DNA of 19,191 nt, from contig JAOXYB010016232.1 in the NCBI GenBank assembly GCA_028565635.1, positions 1 through 19,191 of the forward strand, in the 5' to 3' direction. This stretch comes from Phoronis ovalis. Lineage: Eukaryota > Phoronida > Phoronidae. Below, one piece after another: positions 9,301 to 19,058 of the stretch. Made by a program: the position numbers and the translations under genes. The notes below the pieces were generated by a model. The model worked only from the letters and a program-made list of their open reading frames with translations, made no database searches and was not told the origin of the DNA. Each line of letters begins with the position of its first letter. The first letter of the stretch is position 1.

Positions 9301-12300
9301 GCAATTTGACTTTTTTGATTTAGTTTGTATTTTAACACTTTCAACGATGTCAAATTGTTTAACACAATATTTTCATACCCTTTTGATTGTAACTAAATCC
9401 CGAATGCCTGGACATAGTACATCTTATTTAAATAGTTAAATGTGCTAAATTTTAATGTACTCTGTATGAAAAATATTTGAACATAATTTAAAGGAATTTA
9501 GATTTTGTTATTTTGTACCATCACATGAAAGTATATGTTTCATCCACTATTCCAATTATTTCAATTTTCCATTTCTTTTTAGCAGCTGTTAAAGTGTTAA
9601 TTTATGGCTGATTGCAAAAAACAAACTATCGCTCTTTATTGTGAAAAAAATCACTTTCTGATAGATAGAAATATGTAAATTTTGACCAACAGAAGCTCAA
9701 TTTTAGCTATTTATATTATCATGTTACTATGGAGATTTGTTGCAAGGACAAATATCAGTGAAGAATGACTCATAGAAGTAAGATATTTTAAAACTTTAAT
9801 GGCACTATTTGAATTCCAACACCCAAAAATTTTGAATATTTTGTACTTTTTAACCAAAGCAGCAGGTGACTTTTTAATATGAGCCCAAGACTGACGTAAG
9901 TCTGTATGTACTTCTTTCCAAATGGTTTAATTAAAATGTGGCTTTTGCAAATAGCTATTCTTTACAGTACAATATATTTTGTATTTTAAGATAAAGAATA
10001 TCAGTTTTTCCATACAGTCCTTCAATAACACTTTGCTCATTAAATTGAGCCAGTTAATGTGTTCTAATGTTCACCAATAGCCAACAACATTATGCACAGA
10101 ATAGCCAACATGTAATCAATCCACTTTTTCTACCAAATTAACAGGTCTTAACAGTATTAAGAAAACATAATAATCAATGTTTAGAATTTTGTAAAAGCTT
10201 ACATACACCAAGGTACGTTAGCTACTAACTATTAAGAGGAGCTGAGCTTTAATTTTTTTCTTACCTGTTATGCACCACACCATTCAATGGCATCACAGCA
10301 ACTGTGGGTTTAGAACCACTGCCAGGTTTTGACGAGAAGATAAATGGCTGACCATTTGGTGGTGGCTTGCTAAATGCCACCTTTGGCTGACCAACATTCA
10401 AATTCTCATGCAATATCTTATTTGACATTTTCTGTTGCCCACTAGGCGATGACGTAGGGGGCACAACTTGTGGTTGAGCCGTGACTACAATAGATGGAAT
10501 ACCTTGCGATTTGGCAGTCAATTTGGCAGCTTGTACTGCAGCAGCTTGTGCAGCCAATAATTGCTGCTGTTGTAAAGACATATGCAGTTGACGTTGAAGT
10601 TCCTCAATCTGTTGTTGCTGACGTCTGAGTAATTCATCATGACTGATTTGAGCTGTATTTAGATTTACCGCTGTTGGTGGCTGCCCAACCATCTCTAACT
10701 GATGTGGCACAGAATTAGTAGTTGCAGTAGCACTTAAACTACTGTCAGTGTCCATTGGGGCCACTGAGGGTGGCCTAGAAATCTGGTCAACAGCCATTGG
10801 AATGGAAGGTTGGCTTTTGTTATGGCTGGAAAGATTCAAATGCGTAACATAGTTTGTAGGAAACATTATACTGGTATCCATTGAATCTGGTGACAACGGT
10901 GTTGTCACAGTGACAACATTTTCTGCTCGACTTTGAGGAGACATTGGTGGTGAACCTTGCATCGACATATTGGATGCTTCATCCACAGATGACACTGACG
11001 GTGGAGCTACTGATGGTGGCCCTGCAATAACCATTGGTGTTACTGCAGGTGCCCCAGGCAATGACACCACTGTATTTTCATTAGTGTTTAATGAGTTAGG
11101 TGCTGTACTCGTAATGACATCTGAGTATGGCCTTAATCGTTCTATCAACTGTGGCTTAGGCCCAGAAACAGGTAAATTCCTTTTTTTCAGTTCTGCTTTT
11201 AGTACTGCCACTTTCATGTCTTCAAGTTTTGACAATGACTTAGATGTAATATTTACGTTATTACTACTAGTAGCGCTAGTACTGGCTGTGGCTGTTGTAG
11301 TAACAACAGTACTGGATGTTGATGTACTACAACATGATGGTGATAGCTGAGATCCTGGCTCTGTTTTTATTTGTACCATGGGTGGTGACATTACTGGTGC
11401 ACCAGATTGCTGTGGACTCATTTGTGATGGTTTACTTTGTTGTCGCGTAAACTGCATATTATTCTGTTGAAATTCTAACTGCCACTGTAAGAAGAGCTGT
11501 TGCTGTTGTAGCATGTGATGATACGGTGTTTCTGAATCTTCTAGATCTCCTCCTCCTCCTACTATTGCTCCTGTTCCTGCTCCTGCTCCTGCTCCTGCTC
11601 CTCGAGGAGGAATTGGTGTGGGGGCAGGATTTGTTGTCTGCTGATTTTTGGAATTTGGTGGCCCTTTGTATTCATGAAATTTAATGACTTTATTTTTTGC
11701 CTGGCTTTTAGGTTTGGATTTCTTTATTCGTCCACTTGATCCTTTGCCACCATTACTTGACGATATAGTTCCACTTTTACTACTGTTTGGACTTGTGACG
11801 GATACACTGTGTCCTGATGATGTCTGTGGAACAAATGATTGTGTTGTGATTGGAACATTACCAGGAAAAGTAAACATATTACTTCCTGTTGGCGGCAATG
11901 ATGACAATGAAGCCAAACTTGTAGGCGACATAATGTTTTGGCCAAACCTTGCAGATTCTGAGTCACTTGGTTCCGGTGATGAGTTTCCATCACTTTTTGG
12001 GCTTTCCACATCAAAAACAAAGTGAGGTCTGGACGATGAATGAACGTCTTCACCCTCACAGGTCTTAGTGTAGTGAATATTTCCGTCTGTGATGGCTCTC
12101 TGTAAATTTTTCTCGGACTGTAAGATATTATCAGCCACTAGTTCCAATGGGCCAGGTCTGTGTGCTAACTTCTCGTTCAGGTCATCAACAAGCTTGGCAC
12201 GCTTTAACAACCGTTGTCGATCTTGTAGTGAGGGGTCTACATGGGGGTTAGTATCTGTAAGGAAACATGAAATCAATTTGTAAGAACTGCATAATCACCA

Positions 12301-15300
12301 CCCTTTTTATTAGGGTAAGGTAAACTTTATACTTTATAACACACAAATGTTGTGAAAATTTATTATATCACATATCTATAGCAATCAGCTATCAGTTAAC
12401 AAATTTCCAAAAAAATGGCGCGCAAGTTACCTTGCTTAAAAATTCAAATGTGTTAAAAACTGTGCTGAAAATATTAATAACGATTATCAGTTGAGAAGTG
12501 ATGAGATGTTAAACTCTCAAAAAGCTTAGAAATTTAGCTACCAGTGCTCATAAGCCCAATTGTTTGCTGGGTGTACCAAGTAATTGCATCAGTTAAAAAT
12601 GTAACTATTTATTTATATGTACAATCATGTAAATAATAATGTACTCTACTCCTATATGTTAAAAACAAAGGCATTCAGATTAAAATATTTTAATTTGTTT
12701 GCAAATGCTATGAACTTGTTGCATGTATAGACCAGCAAAGTAGACAAAGGCTTAGCATCTTTTTTAATATATTTGCCACGAAGGCTGCAATGAATTGAAA
12801 GCAGTGTTCCGGTATTAACATTTACAGAATGAAAAGACAAAAGAGTTGCATAATGTCAGAATTAAAAGGATGTGGTGATTCTGAGTAGAAGCTAACAGAC
12901 ATCTAATCATTTATTTTGGCCAAATTAAAGAGCACATACTTTAAAACTATCAGACACAGAAATTTAAATTTAATCAGTAGAAATTAATGGGTGACCATTT
13001 AGTATTAAACAGCCTTGTATAATTTAGCTAATTTGATTAGAGTGTTATGGAATTTTCATTATGGTTTTATCTGCGGATTGACGCCCTTCAAAACAGGATA
13101 TAGACAAACGTCGACATTTATGAGAAACAATTATAGCAATTTGCTGGTCATTGGTAATTATTTTTAAAGACTCAAGTCATAAGTGTATATAGGATTTACC
13201 TTGACAATGACACAATAAGCTTGTTATGGCTCATAAAATATCTATTTGCAAATATATGTTGACAGTGATGAGCTTATGTCACTACCCATGAACCAAATCT
13301 TAAACTTTAGACCATTACTTTCCAATACTGTATCTTTTTATTCTGATGCCTCCCATAATCACAAGGTTTGTGATAAAACTAACTTAGACAACATTTCTAT
13401 AGTTGATTGCTTTTTTTATAGTTGATGCAAATTTTTAAACCTGGTGTAGTTGTTTGATAGATACTGCTGTTATAAGTACAAGTAGCAAATAATTTATGGA
13501 ATTATTTAAAGAGCAAAAGTGATACGAAACACATATCTTTATGAGTTTGTACTTTTGAAATCTGCTAGCAATGTGATGACCATAAGCCAAGCAAGCTATC
13601 AGTCCTTAATGGTCAGTTAGTAATTAAACAATTGCTGTTGTCCATTATAACCAGTTGTTGACCACTATAAGATAATTATTTTTCCAAACTGGACAGCATC
13701 TGTGTCCACATACTCTTGTTATTACTGTTTACTACCAAACTTTATACAAAATGTCTTTTTCTCCATCAAATTGGAATTGATGTTCATAAGCCAGGCTTAT
13801 TCCTAGAAGCTTTATTATTAAGTGCGAAAGATTGGCATTTCCAATCTCTTGGAGAATTTACATTACATTGATAATTTGGTCACATGGCATGTTCACTAGT
13901 CAAGAGTATTATGGCAAGGATAGCCAAACATCTTCCAAAATTAACACAAATTTCATCATTATAATTATGAAAAAGGTCTGTAATGCCCAAATTACAGAAT
14001 GACTACATTAATCAGACTACAACTATTAACATAAGTAATCAGAGGCTGCCCAGAATTTAGGTTGGGCATTTGATCCCAAAACAAAAATTATATTTGAAGG
14101 GGGGTTGCACGGGCTCCGAGGGATGTTCGATCAAACCCCTTAATGACTGTCACTATACCTACCAAATATATTGAATAGTCGAAAAGGTTACAGACTTGTT
14201 GCTTGTCTGGGTTACAACAGACGATAAATCTTGTACATGTAATCGAATTGAAAATAGTAAGTTTCCAGGGTAGCATTCTCTTCAGCAATTAGGCAGAAAA
14301 TAATACCTTTGCTGTTACATTAGTAATTAAACAAATGTACAGACATACACAGTGTCATTGAACTTGTCTACTGTAATTAACCCCAAAATGATGTAGGCTA
14401 AAAATGTGTTCAGCCAATTAGTAGTTATTCAATAGTAGGCAACAACCTCTAGTCATCAACTTTTCTAAAATCATCTCATCAGAACTGTTAATATATTCAA
14501 CCTGCAATTACATAGTATTTTCAGTTTCTCTGTCACACTTGAGTTCATTCAGCAATATTTTAAATATCTGTTGCCACCAATTTATTTATAGTAAAACTGT
14601 CATGGTACCTTTTTTCTAAACTTGTTCATTTAATATTTAAATTTTGAATATCTTCCATAAAGAATTTTAAGAAGTTAGTGTGCTGAGAGTAATGTAACCA
14701 GTCATAATCTTTGGTAGAAAAAAAAATCAAATTGTATTATTTGCACAAAGTGAGATGGAAAAATGGTCTGCTGGTAAAACAACTACGTTCTTGTTAATGC
14801 TCAGATATCATAATTATAATTGTGAAATATTAATTCTCACCCTTGAAAAGGCAGAGTTTCTTTATTTTAATCTTAATTCTCATCCTTGACAAGGCCGAGT
14901 TTCTTTATTTTTGGTTTCAATAGTTTATCATAAATTACAGATTACAGCTCAAACTGTGAAAAATAAGCAACTGCTTTTTTATACAAATACTGTAAAGATG
15001 TAATAATGATGTACTGTTGAAATAAAGTTTAAAACTTTTAGATGGCACAGCTTGAGCAATTAAAGTCTACTGGGAATGAAAAATGACTACTTGTGCATTA
15101 ACTGGTCTTACCTTCCAGAATATGCTGTTGAACTAGTGCTTGTCTGTCTGGTCGGGACTGTATCTTGTGTCGTAACAAGTCTCCAGTCTGCAAAAAGAAA
15201 CACAAATGTTATGAAACAATTTGCTTTCTGCTGCGAAAAAAGCTGATGATAAATTTAACAAGTACTCATAACATAAGGTTAAATTAAAATCTTGTGGAGA

Positions 15301-18300
15301 TCCCTGAAAGACTTGATGTTGACAAGCATGTTAAAACTATCTATCATACAGTCATGCCATTTTATTACCAAACATAGCTGTATGTTTTAGCTTTTCACAT
15401 TTTCTAGCTTGATTAAATAATAGAATAACTGGAAGCATTTTTTATAACAGGACCATTTCCAGGTAAAGTTTCAAGCTCATCCACCTGGAGAAGTTCCAAA
15501 AAAAATGAGATTTGATGGTTAGCTTGGAATTGGATGCATTGAAAAATAAGTTTTTCTTCAAGAAAGCATTTCATTTGTTTACTGATAAATGACCTTCATT
15601 TTCAAAATTTGTAGAGGGTGTAATGTTTTTCTAGTTGTACTGTTTCTCCTTTCCTTTTTACTTCTTAATTGTTTGTCAAATTATTTATTTTGCAGCAGAA
15701 AACATACAATTTTATGCATATTATATACATTGCATGAATAACACTGCATGATCTGGAGAAACTGTAATTAGAACACACAATAGAAATAAGTAGGTAAGGA
15801 AAAAAATTAAGTAAATTATGTAAAATAATTATTAAAAGAAACATCATAATTGAAAACAAAACTTTCTGATTGTGTTGACTTAAGAAATTAATGTGTAGTA
15901 ATTTAAAATCTGGAAACATATGTGCAGTATAATTCATACAGCTTGGCACAAGTCTCAGATTCAAATGGAATGCAACTTAATGACTACTGTATGATAATTA
16001 CAAATAAAAAAACTTGGTCTGCCATGTAAAAATAGCCAAAGAGAACTGTAGTGTAATTGTTCAATACTACATCATCCAAAATACTTTGTGTTGCTAGTTT
16101 ATTTTAAAGGACTTTCTTGTTCATTTTAAATTAGCTTATTCATTAGAGTGGGCTCAGTCTATATAAAGTTTGTACTTTATATAAAGTCTATATAATGTTA
16201 GCATGTTTTTCCAAAACTAACATATTTACCCTACAGTACTGATTCCTTAAAATGTACAACTTATATTTAGGTATATTTAAATATGCAATGGTGTATTGCT
16301 TTATGTATTAGCTACAGAAGGTGAACAATTCAATTATATATATATTTTTAGTTTCATAACTAATATTTCTGTTATAAATGTATTAACCTTGATATACATG
16401 TAATAATTCCTTCTTTAGTCTGTAGTCTGAATACTTACTATACTTATCTTCAAACTGATAATTTTTTATCAATATATCTTTCGTTACCTGGACTTTTTAA
16501 AAAAAAAACTTAATTAATACATTCTTTTGAAGAACAAACTCCTAATTTTTTTTTGGAAATTTAAACAAATAACCTAAAAGAGCTGGTGATATCCTATACT
16601 TTTCCAGAACAGTATTTCTCTACAACATGACATAAATGACCAGATGAAAGATGACAGTTCACAATTACTGTATCTTTGTTTTTTTTTCAAGGATGCAAAA
16701 CAGCAAAATTGCCTAACAGTTGATGTGATCGTACTATAAATCAGGTTAAGAAAAAATTGTTACTGTGGCATTATCACAGTTGTTTATTTACATATTAATT
16801 ATTCAGAATCAATGTGCAAAAGTCATATCTCTTAATACCGTCAATGGTCGGTTATCACCAGTGCGTCATAGTTGGTAGTTCAGCGAGAGGCATGATTAAT
16901 TGCTGTGATGAGACTAAACTTGGCCCTGTGTAGTAAAAAGGATGTTCTCGATGTAACACGAGAGAGCGCACCTGGAGGTGATGACAGATAGAACTGAACT
17001 GAGAGATGTTTAATTTAATGTTAATGTATATAGTAATTTATATAAAGTAATAGATTCTGTAATTCATTCTAACTAACAAATAAACTTAATTAATTTTTAT
17101 AAACATTCAACTTGTATATATCCTTTGGAAAAACACACAAAGGTCATTGGTAACTATCCTTGGCAGAAACACACTAACCTCAAACCAAATCTTTGCAAGG
17201 TGACAAAACAAATCACAAGCAAACAAGACCTGCATTTCAATAATACGCTGATTATGTCACATGTTGTTTGGAAAAATTGGAAATGGGTTTAAGTTTCTAC
17301 AAGTATGGTATGTCATTAAACAATCTAATCATTATTCATTTCAAAAATACAATTGGTTTGAAACATTACATTGGCAATTTAAACTTTGAAATTAAAAAAA
17401 AGAATAAATACCCTGATTACCCACAGCCAGCATAAATTCAAAAAGTAGACCATTATTTTTTTACATTTTACATTTATAATAACGGTGTTGTGATAAACAT
17501 TACTTTTGTCTTTCATTAGCAAGCATTATGAACAACTTCTTAACGAGTGACAACAGTTAAGTTCTAGTAACAATCTTTGCTAACAGCAGGTTTAACTTTT
17601 AACATATAACTGGATGGCTTCAAAAAGCTGGAGGTGTTGTTTTTACAATACCACCCAGAAAATGAAGTCCAACAGAATAAACATTATAACTGTAAACCAT
17701 AGGATGGGAGGTGCTTGGGGCTTGGTGATGTAATATTATGCAATAGGCACTTAGTCTTCTTTTGAAGGGTTTGCTGAAGGATATTTGAAATCAACTGATG
17801 TCCATGGCTGTAGGCATTGTTTAGACAATTAAAAGGGTGAATTTCTCAGAACAGCTTGTTATAATTTAATTTCACAGCTATCCAATGGACCACCTATTTT
17901 CATTTCCCCCAAAAATTAAATTTCATGTAGAACAACACACTTTTTAAACATGAGCAAAATGTTAAACAATCAAAACTCGCAGATTTAATTATGAACGTCC
18001 TCATAAATAAGGTCAAAATTGGTGGTATGTACAGTTATTTTAAAATATTACTTAAATATAGCATCAAGGACAATATTTTTGTACTGGAATGTAAAACAAA
18101 ATCACAATTTCAAGATTTAATTATGATAGTTCCCATAAATAAAGATGGTCCAAAATATTAAACAGAAGTTCCAATATGATTTAGATTATTTCTAGCAAAA
18201 CAATGCTGACCAACTGATCTAGGACAAACATATTCTAATTTTGGTGCACTGGACAAAAACAAGAACAGGCTCAAGAGCTGTGTACTTATTGAAAAATATT

Positions 18301-18773
18301 AATACATGTTCTGTGCTTACATAAAAGATTGGTGAGCTTAGATTGTATACAGTGAACACACTTAATTTTTCCCACAATTTTTTATTACATTTCTTAGCAC
18401 TGTGGCTGGTTGAACTCTTTAACTTCATCTGCTCATTATTATTTTGTTGAACTAATTTCAGATGTTTCTTTTGACAACTAGATGTCCTGGGATTAAGCTG
18501 GTTAGGACTTATTAAAACCAAAATCTGAAGACATTTAATTGACACACATTTCTGTTTTTAACCTATTCTTAAATTTTTGCATCTGGCCAAAGTTACTGGT
18601 CAAAATAGTACCACATGCAATTTATTTTGAATAGTAACATAGAAAGTTTACATACAAGAAAGTAGAAAAAATGTTTGTAAATATTAGCATTGTTTTAGCA
18701 GTACCAAAACATCTTACCTTGGCCCTTTCTAACTGTTTCCTTTGTTCTGCAAATGCAGGGGGAGTCTTCAAAG
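5612..18773 (-). CDS. MRTF: Myocardin-related transcription factor (MRTF/MKL), partial: six exons, N-terminus outside the window
   Basis: Joining 18773-18718, 15187-15112, 12254-10265, 8640-8505, 6817-6733 and 6387-5612 gives one uninterrupted frame of about 1038 codons ending in TGA. The order is: end of RPEL1 and spacer, RPEL2, RPEL3 with a basic KRAK string, a basic box, a glutamine-rich box, SAP domain, leucine-zipper-like coiled coil, a conserved MDDLLEVLIRSGE block, and an acidic, Ser/Pro-rich C-terminus with DWLD. This is the full MRTF architecture and order. In the known family, RPEL motifs bind G-actin and set cytoplasmic versus nuclear location, the basic and Q-rich boxes contact SRF, the zipper dimerises and the C-terminus activates transcription. 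All five introns have GT/AG ends. The start codon, the RPEL1 core and the promoter lie beyond the right edge. The gene seems intact, and the family assignment is near certain. Paralogue naming (A/B) does not apply outside vertebrates. Confidence 0.95.
6388..6732 (-). other. MRTF intron (345 bp) before the terminal exon
   Basis: The donor GTAAG starts at 6732 and the acceptor CAG ends at 6388. It is a phase 1 intron, splitting a Glu codon. No other feature was seen; short open frames here are chance. Confidence 0.85.
6733..6817 (-). CDS. MRTF: MRTF exon with the conserved MDDLLEVLIRSGE block
   Basis: This 85-nt exon lies between acceptor TTTCAG and donor GTAAG. It reads TASTSGDGSPGIKSQ then AMDDLLEVLIRSG, with the last base starting the Glu codon finished in the next exon. 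The MDDL-x-x-x-LI-x-SGE block is a well conserved short motif just upstream of the activation domain in vertebrate MRTFs, which makes this exon diagnostic despite its size. It enters in phase 0 and leaves in phase 1. Confidence 0.92.
6818..8504 (-). other. MRTF intron (1.7 kb)
   Basis: The donor GTAAAT starts at 8504 and the acceptor ends at 6818. It is AT-rich with no coding exon seen. Two small perfect inverted repeats occur: AGCATAC/GTATGCT (7558-7582) and AGACAC/GTGTCT (near 7722-7739). Both are short enough to be chance. Confidence 0.8.
8505..8640 (-). CDS. MRTF: MRTF exon linking the coiled coil to the conserved C-terminal block
   Basis: This 136-nt exon lies between acceptor TCTTTCAG and donor GTAAAT. 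Its first base completes an Arg codon, followed by 45 codons: a Ser-rich start (SSSVPSSPVDSANKTG), a basic LKRSITNPFFGNVHM segment, then KEPPKYDDAMKNRQ. A KxPPxYxxA-type string at this place in the protein is shared with vertebrate MRTFs. It enters in phase 2 and ends in phase 0, fitting both neighbours. The encoded segment has no known enzymatic role; it probably acts as a linker or interaction region. Confidence 0.9.
8641..10264 (-). other. MRTF intron (1.6 kb)
   Basis: The donor GTAAG starts at 10264 and the acceptor TTTCAG ends at 8641. It is very AT-rich, with no exon, RNA gene or clear repeat family found on either strand. It is a phase 2 intron. Confidence 0.85.
10265..12254 (-). CDS. 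MRTF: MRTF large central exon: RPEL3, basic box, Q-rich box, SAP, coiled coil
   Basis: This 1990-nt exon encodes 662 whole codons plus split codons at both ends. In order: a basic LLKRAKLVDDL followed by RPEL3 (RPGPLELVADNIL, about 12160-12121); a Ser/Pro-rich acidic region; a basic box (IKKSKPKSQAKNKVIKF, 11727-11677); a Gly-Ala repeat; the glutamine-rich box YHHMLQQQQLFLQWQ (11523-11461); an IKTEP sumoylation-type site (11370-11359); the SAP domain (LEDMKVAVLKAELKKRNLPV, then LIERLRPY; 11238-11122); a long Ser/Pro/Thr linker; and a coiled coil (LLRRQQQQIEELQRQL, 10641-10543) running into a Gln/Ala stretch. In the family, the basic and Q-rich boxes bind SRF, SAP is a DNA-associated helix-turn-helix fold, and the coiled coil dimerises. 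A Met upstream of the acceptor extends the open frame, but it is intronic and not the start. Confidence 0.97.
11567..11602 (-). repeat. Coding hexanucleotide microsatellite (six AGGAGC-type units)
   Basis: Six 6-bp units lie end to end (plus strand GCTCCT with one GTTCCT variant). Translated from the minus strand they give a Gly-Ala run (GAGAGAGAGTGA) followed by IVGGGG, between the basic and Q-rich boxes. In-frame hexamer slippage changes linker length by two residues without shifting the frame. Confidence 0.85.
14047..14145. repeat. GC-richer patch, possible decayed transposable element fragment
   Basis: This stretch breaks from the AT-rich intron. It has a TGCCCA/TGGGCA inverted repeat (14047-14052 and 14063-14068), the related strings TTTGATCCC and GATCAAACCCC in different orientations, and a G-run followed by TTGCACGGGCTCCGAGGGA. 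It looks imported rather than intronic background, but no element ends or target duplication are visible. The boundaries are approximate. Confidence 0.2.
14830..14911. repeat. Tandem duplication, two 39-bp copies with a 43-bp period
   Basis: Copies lie at 14830-14868 and 14873-14911 (TTAATTCTCA...TTTCTTTATTTT). I count 3 mismatches in 39 aligned bases, with no gaps. The 4-base spacer makes the period 43. It lies in an intron and looks like a fairly recent local duplication. Confidence 0.85.
15112..15187 (-). CDS. MRTF: MRTF exon encoding RPEL motif 2
   Basis: This 76-nt exon lies between acceptor CTTTTTGCAG and donor GTAAGA. It reads TGDLLRHKIQS, then RPDRQALVQQHILE, and its last base begins an Asp codon. 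This aligns with the second actin-binding RPEL of MRTFs, where the family has a basic helix, then RPxxxEL, then V..HIL. The core is atypical: the position before the Leu is Ala (codon GCA), not Glu. Arg, Pro and Leu are kept. Phase 0 in, phase 1 out. Confidence 0.93.
16160..16183. repeat. Perfect 10-bp AT-rich inverted repeat with 4-bp loop
   Basis: TATATAAAGT (16160-16169) is followed by TTGT and its exact reverse complement ACTTTATATA (16174-16183). A further copy of AGTCTATATA lies just to the right (from about 16186), matching the left flank, so a short direct repeat overlaps the palindrome. Confidence 0.75.
16951..17118 (+). mobile_element. Possible LTR retrotransposon fragment (tentative)
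   Basis: From 16951 the sequence begins TGTAACACGAGAGAGCGC with ACCTGGAGGTGATGACAG after it, a start typical of many animal Ty3/gypsy LTRs. It continues with a TATATAAAG box near 17040 and AATAAA near 17080, the expected LTR order. About 110 bases to its left (16840-16950) are also GC-richer than the intron. No matching second LTR, primer-binding site or flanking target duplication was found, and the right end is a guess. Confidence 0.25.
17119..17174. repeat. Pair of 20-bp near-identical direct repeats
   Basis: TATCCTTTGGAAAAACACAC (17119-17138) and TATCCTTGGCAGAAACACAC (17155-17174) match at 17 of 20 positions and are 36 bp apart start to start. They lie just after the possible LTR fragment. 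Confidence 0.6.
17957..18160. repeat. Diverged tandem duplication, about 132-bp period
   Basis: A block around AGATTTAATTATGA at 17981-17994 recurs at 18113-18126. Similarity extends on both sides: AATGTTAAACA versus AATGTAAAACA to the left, and CATAAATAA followed by a GGTC(C)AAAAT string to the right. The copies differ by several substitutions and small gaps, so the event is older than the 43-bp duplication. The limits are approximate. Confidence 0.5.
18718..18773 (-). CDS. MRTF: MRTF exon after the RPEL1 core (first exon in the window)
   Basis: This 56-nt exon lies between acceptor TTTTAG and donor GTAAGAT. Two bases complete a codon from the missing upstream exon (compatible with Pro), then 18 codons read LKTPPAFAEQRKQLERAK. 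This matches the family's spacer after RPEL1 (LKSP-AF-EQR--LERA). It enters at phase 1 and leaves at phase 0, fitting the RPEL2 exon exactly. The preceding RPEL1 core exon must lie beyond the right edge, as no candidate was found in 18774-19191. Confidence 0.9.
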
Positions 18774-19058
18774 CTAAAATGAAAAACAAACACAAGCTAA
18801 TGTTTAATCTTTCGAAGGCAGTTTACTATGCACCCATGAGATGCACTCCCTTATTTTTGATCCAAAAATAACCCCCTTTTTGCAGTTTAACAAATCTGAC
18901 CAGAAAAATAGTGTACTAGTCTCTAACACAGACTATATATCTTATAAATGTACTAAATAAATTGTTTTAAAACTATAAGCTTGCAAAAGTCAAAAATTTG
19001 TCTTAAAATTAATAGTGCATATTATTATCAGATATGTTGTTGCAAAAACAGGCCTACC
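18774..19058 (-). other. Part of the MRTF intron upstream of the RPEL1-end exon
   Basis: This is AT-rich intronic sequence ending in the acceptor TTTTAG at 18774. No exon or promoter signal was seen. Confidence 0.6.

Larger units (their letters stand above)
12255..15111 (-). other. MRTF intron (2.9 kb) between RPEL2 and RPEL3 exons
   Basis: The donor GTAAGA starts at 15111 and the acceptor CCTTACAG ends at 12255. It is phase 1, splitting the Asp codon of ILE|DTNP. It contains the 43-bp duplication at 14830-14911 and a GC-richer patch at about 14047-14145. No coding exon was found on either strand. Confidence 0.85.
15188..18717 (-). other. MRTF intron (3.5 kb) between RPEL1-end and RPEL2 exons
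   Basis: The donor GTAAGAT starts at 18717 and the acceptor ends at 15188; it is phase 0. It contains an AT-rich hairpin (16160-16183), a possible LTR fragment (from about 16951), a 20-bp near-repeat pair (17119-17174) and a 132-bp-period diverged duplication (17957-18160). A 108-codon minus frame at 18545-18219 has no recognisable features and is treated as chance. Confidence 0.85.

Noticed and set aside
10970-12025. Two plus-strand frames of 126 and 113 codons, and a 111-codon minus frame
   Set aside because: All overlap the large MRTF exon in other frames, and the MRTF frame is the one with recognised domains.
12255-12276. Methionine upstream of the large exon as a start codon (MISCFLT...)
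   Set aside because: These codons lie in the intron, left of a consensus acceptor; the exon joins in phase to the RPEL2 exon and the family extends N-terminally.
14100-14150. tRNA gene or tRNA-derived SINE suggested by a TTCGATCAAACCCC string
   Set aside because: No A box at suitable spacing and no acceptor or T stem can be folded around it; kept only as a weak repeat patch.
16951-16996. CTCF-like site in ACCTGGAGGTG context
   Set aside because: It matches the core consensus only with a gap, and such strings are common in LTR starts.
18219-18545. 108-codon minus-strand frame in the MRTF intron
   Set aside because: Lys/Ser/Asn-rich composition, no motif, no splice signals that would join it usefully; length is within chance for this size of AT-rich intron.
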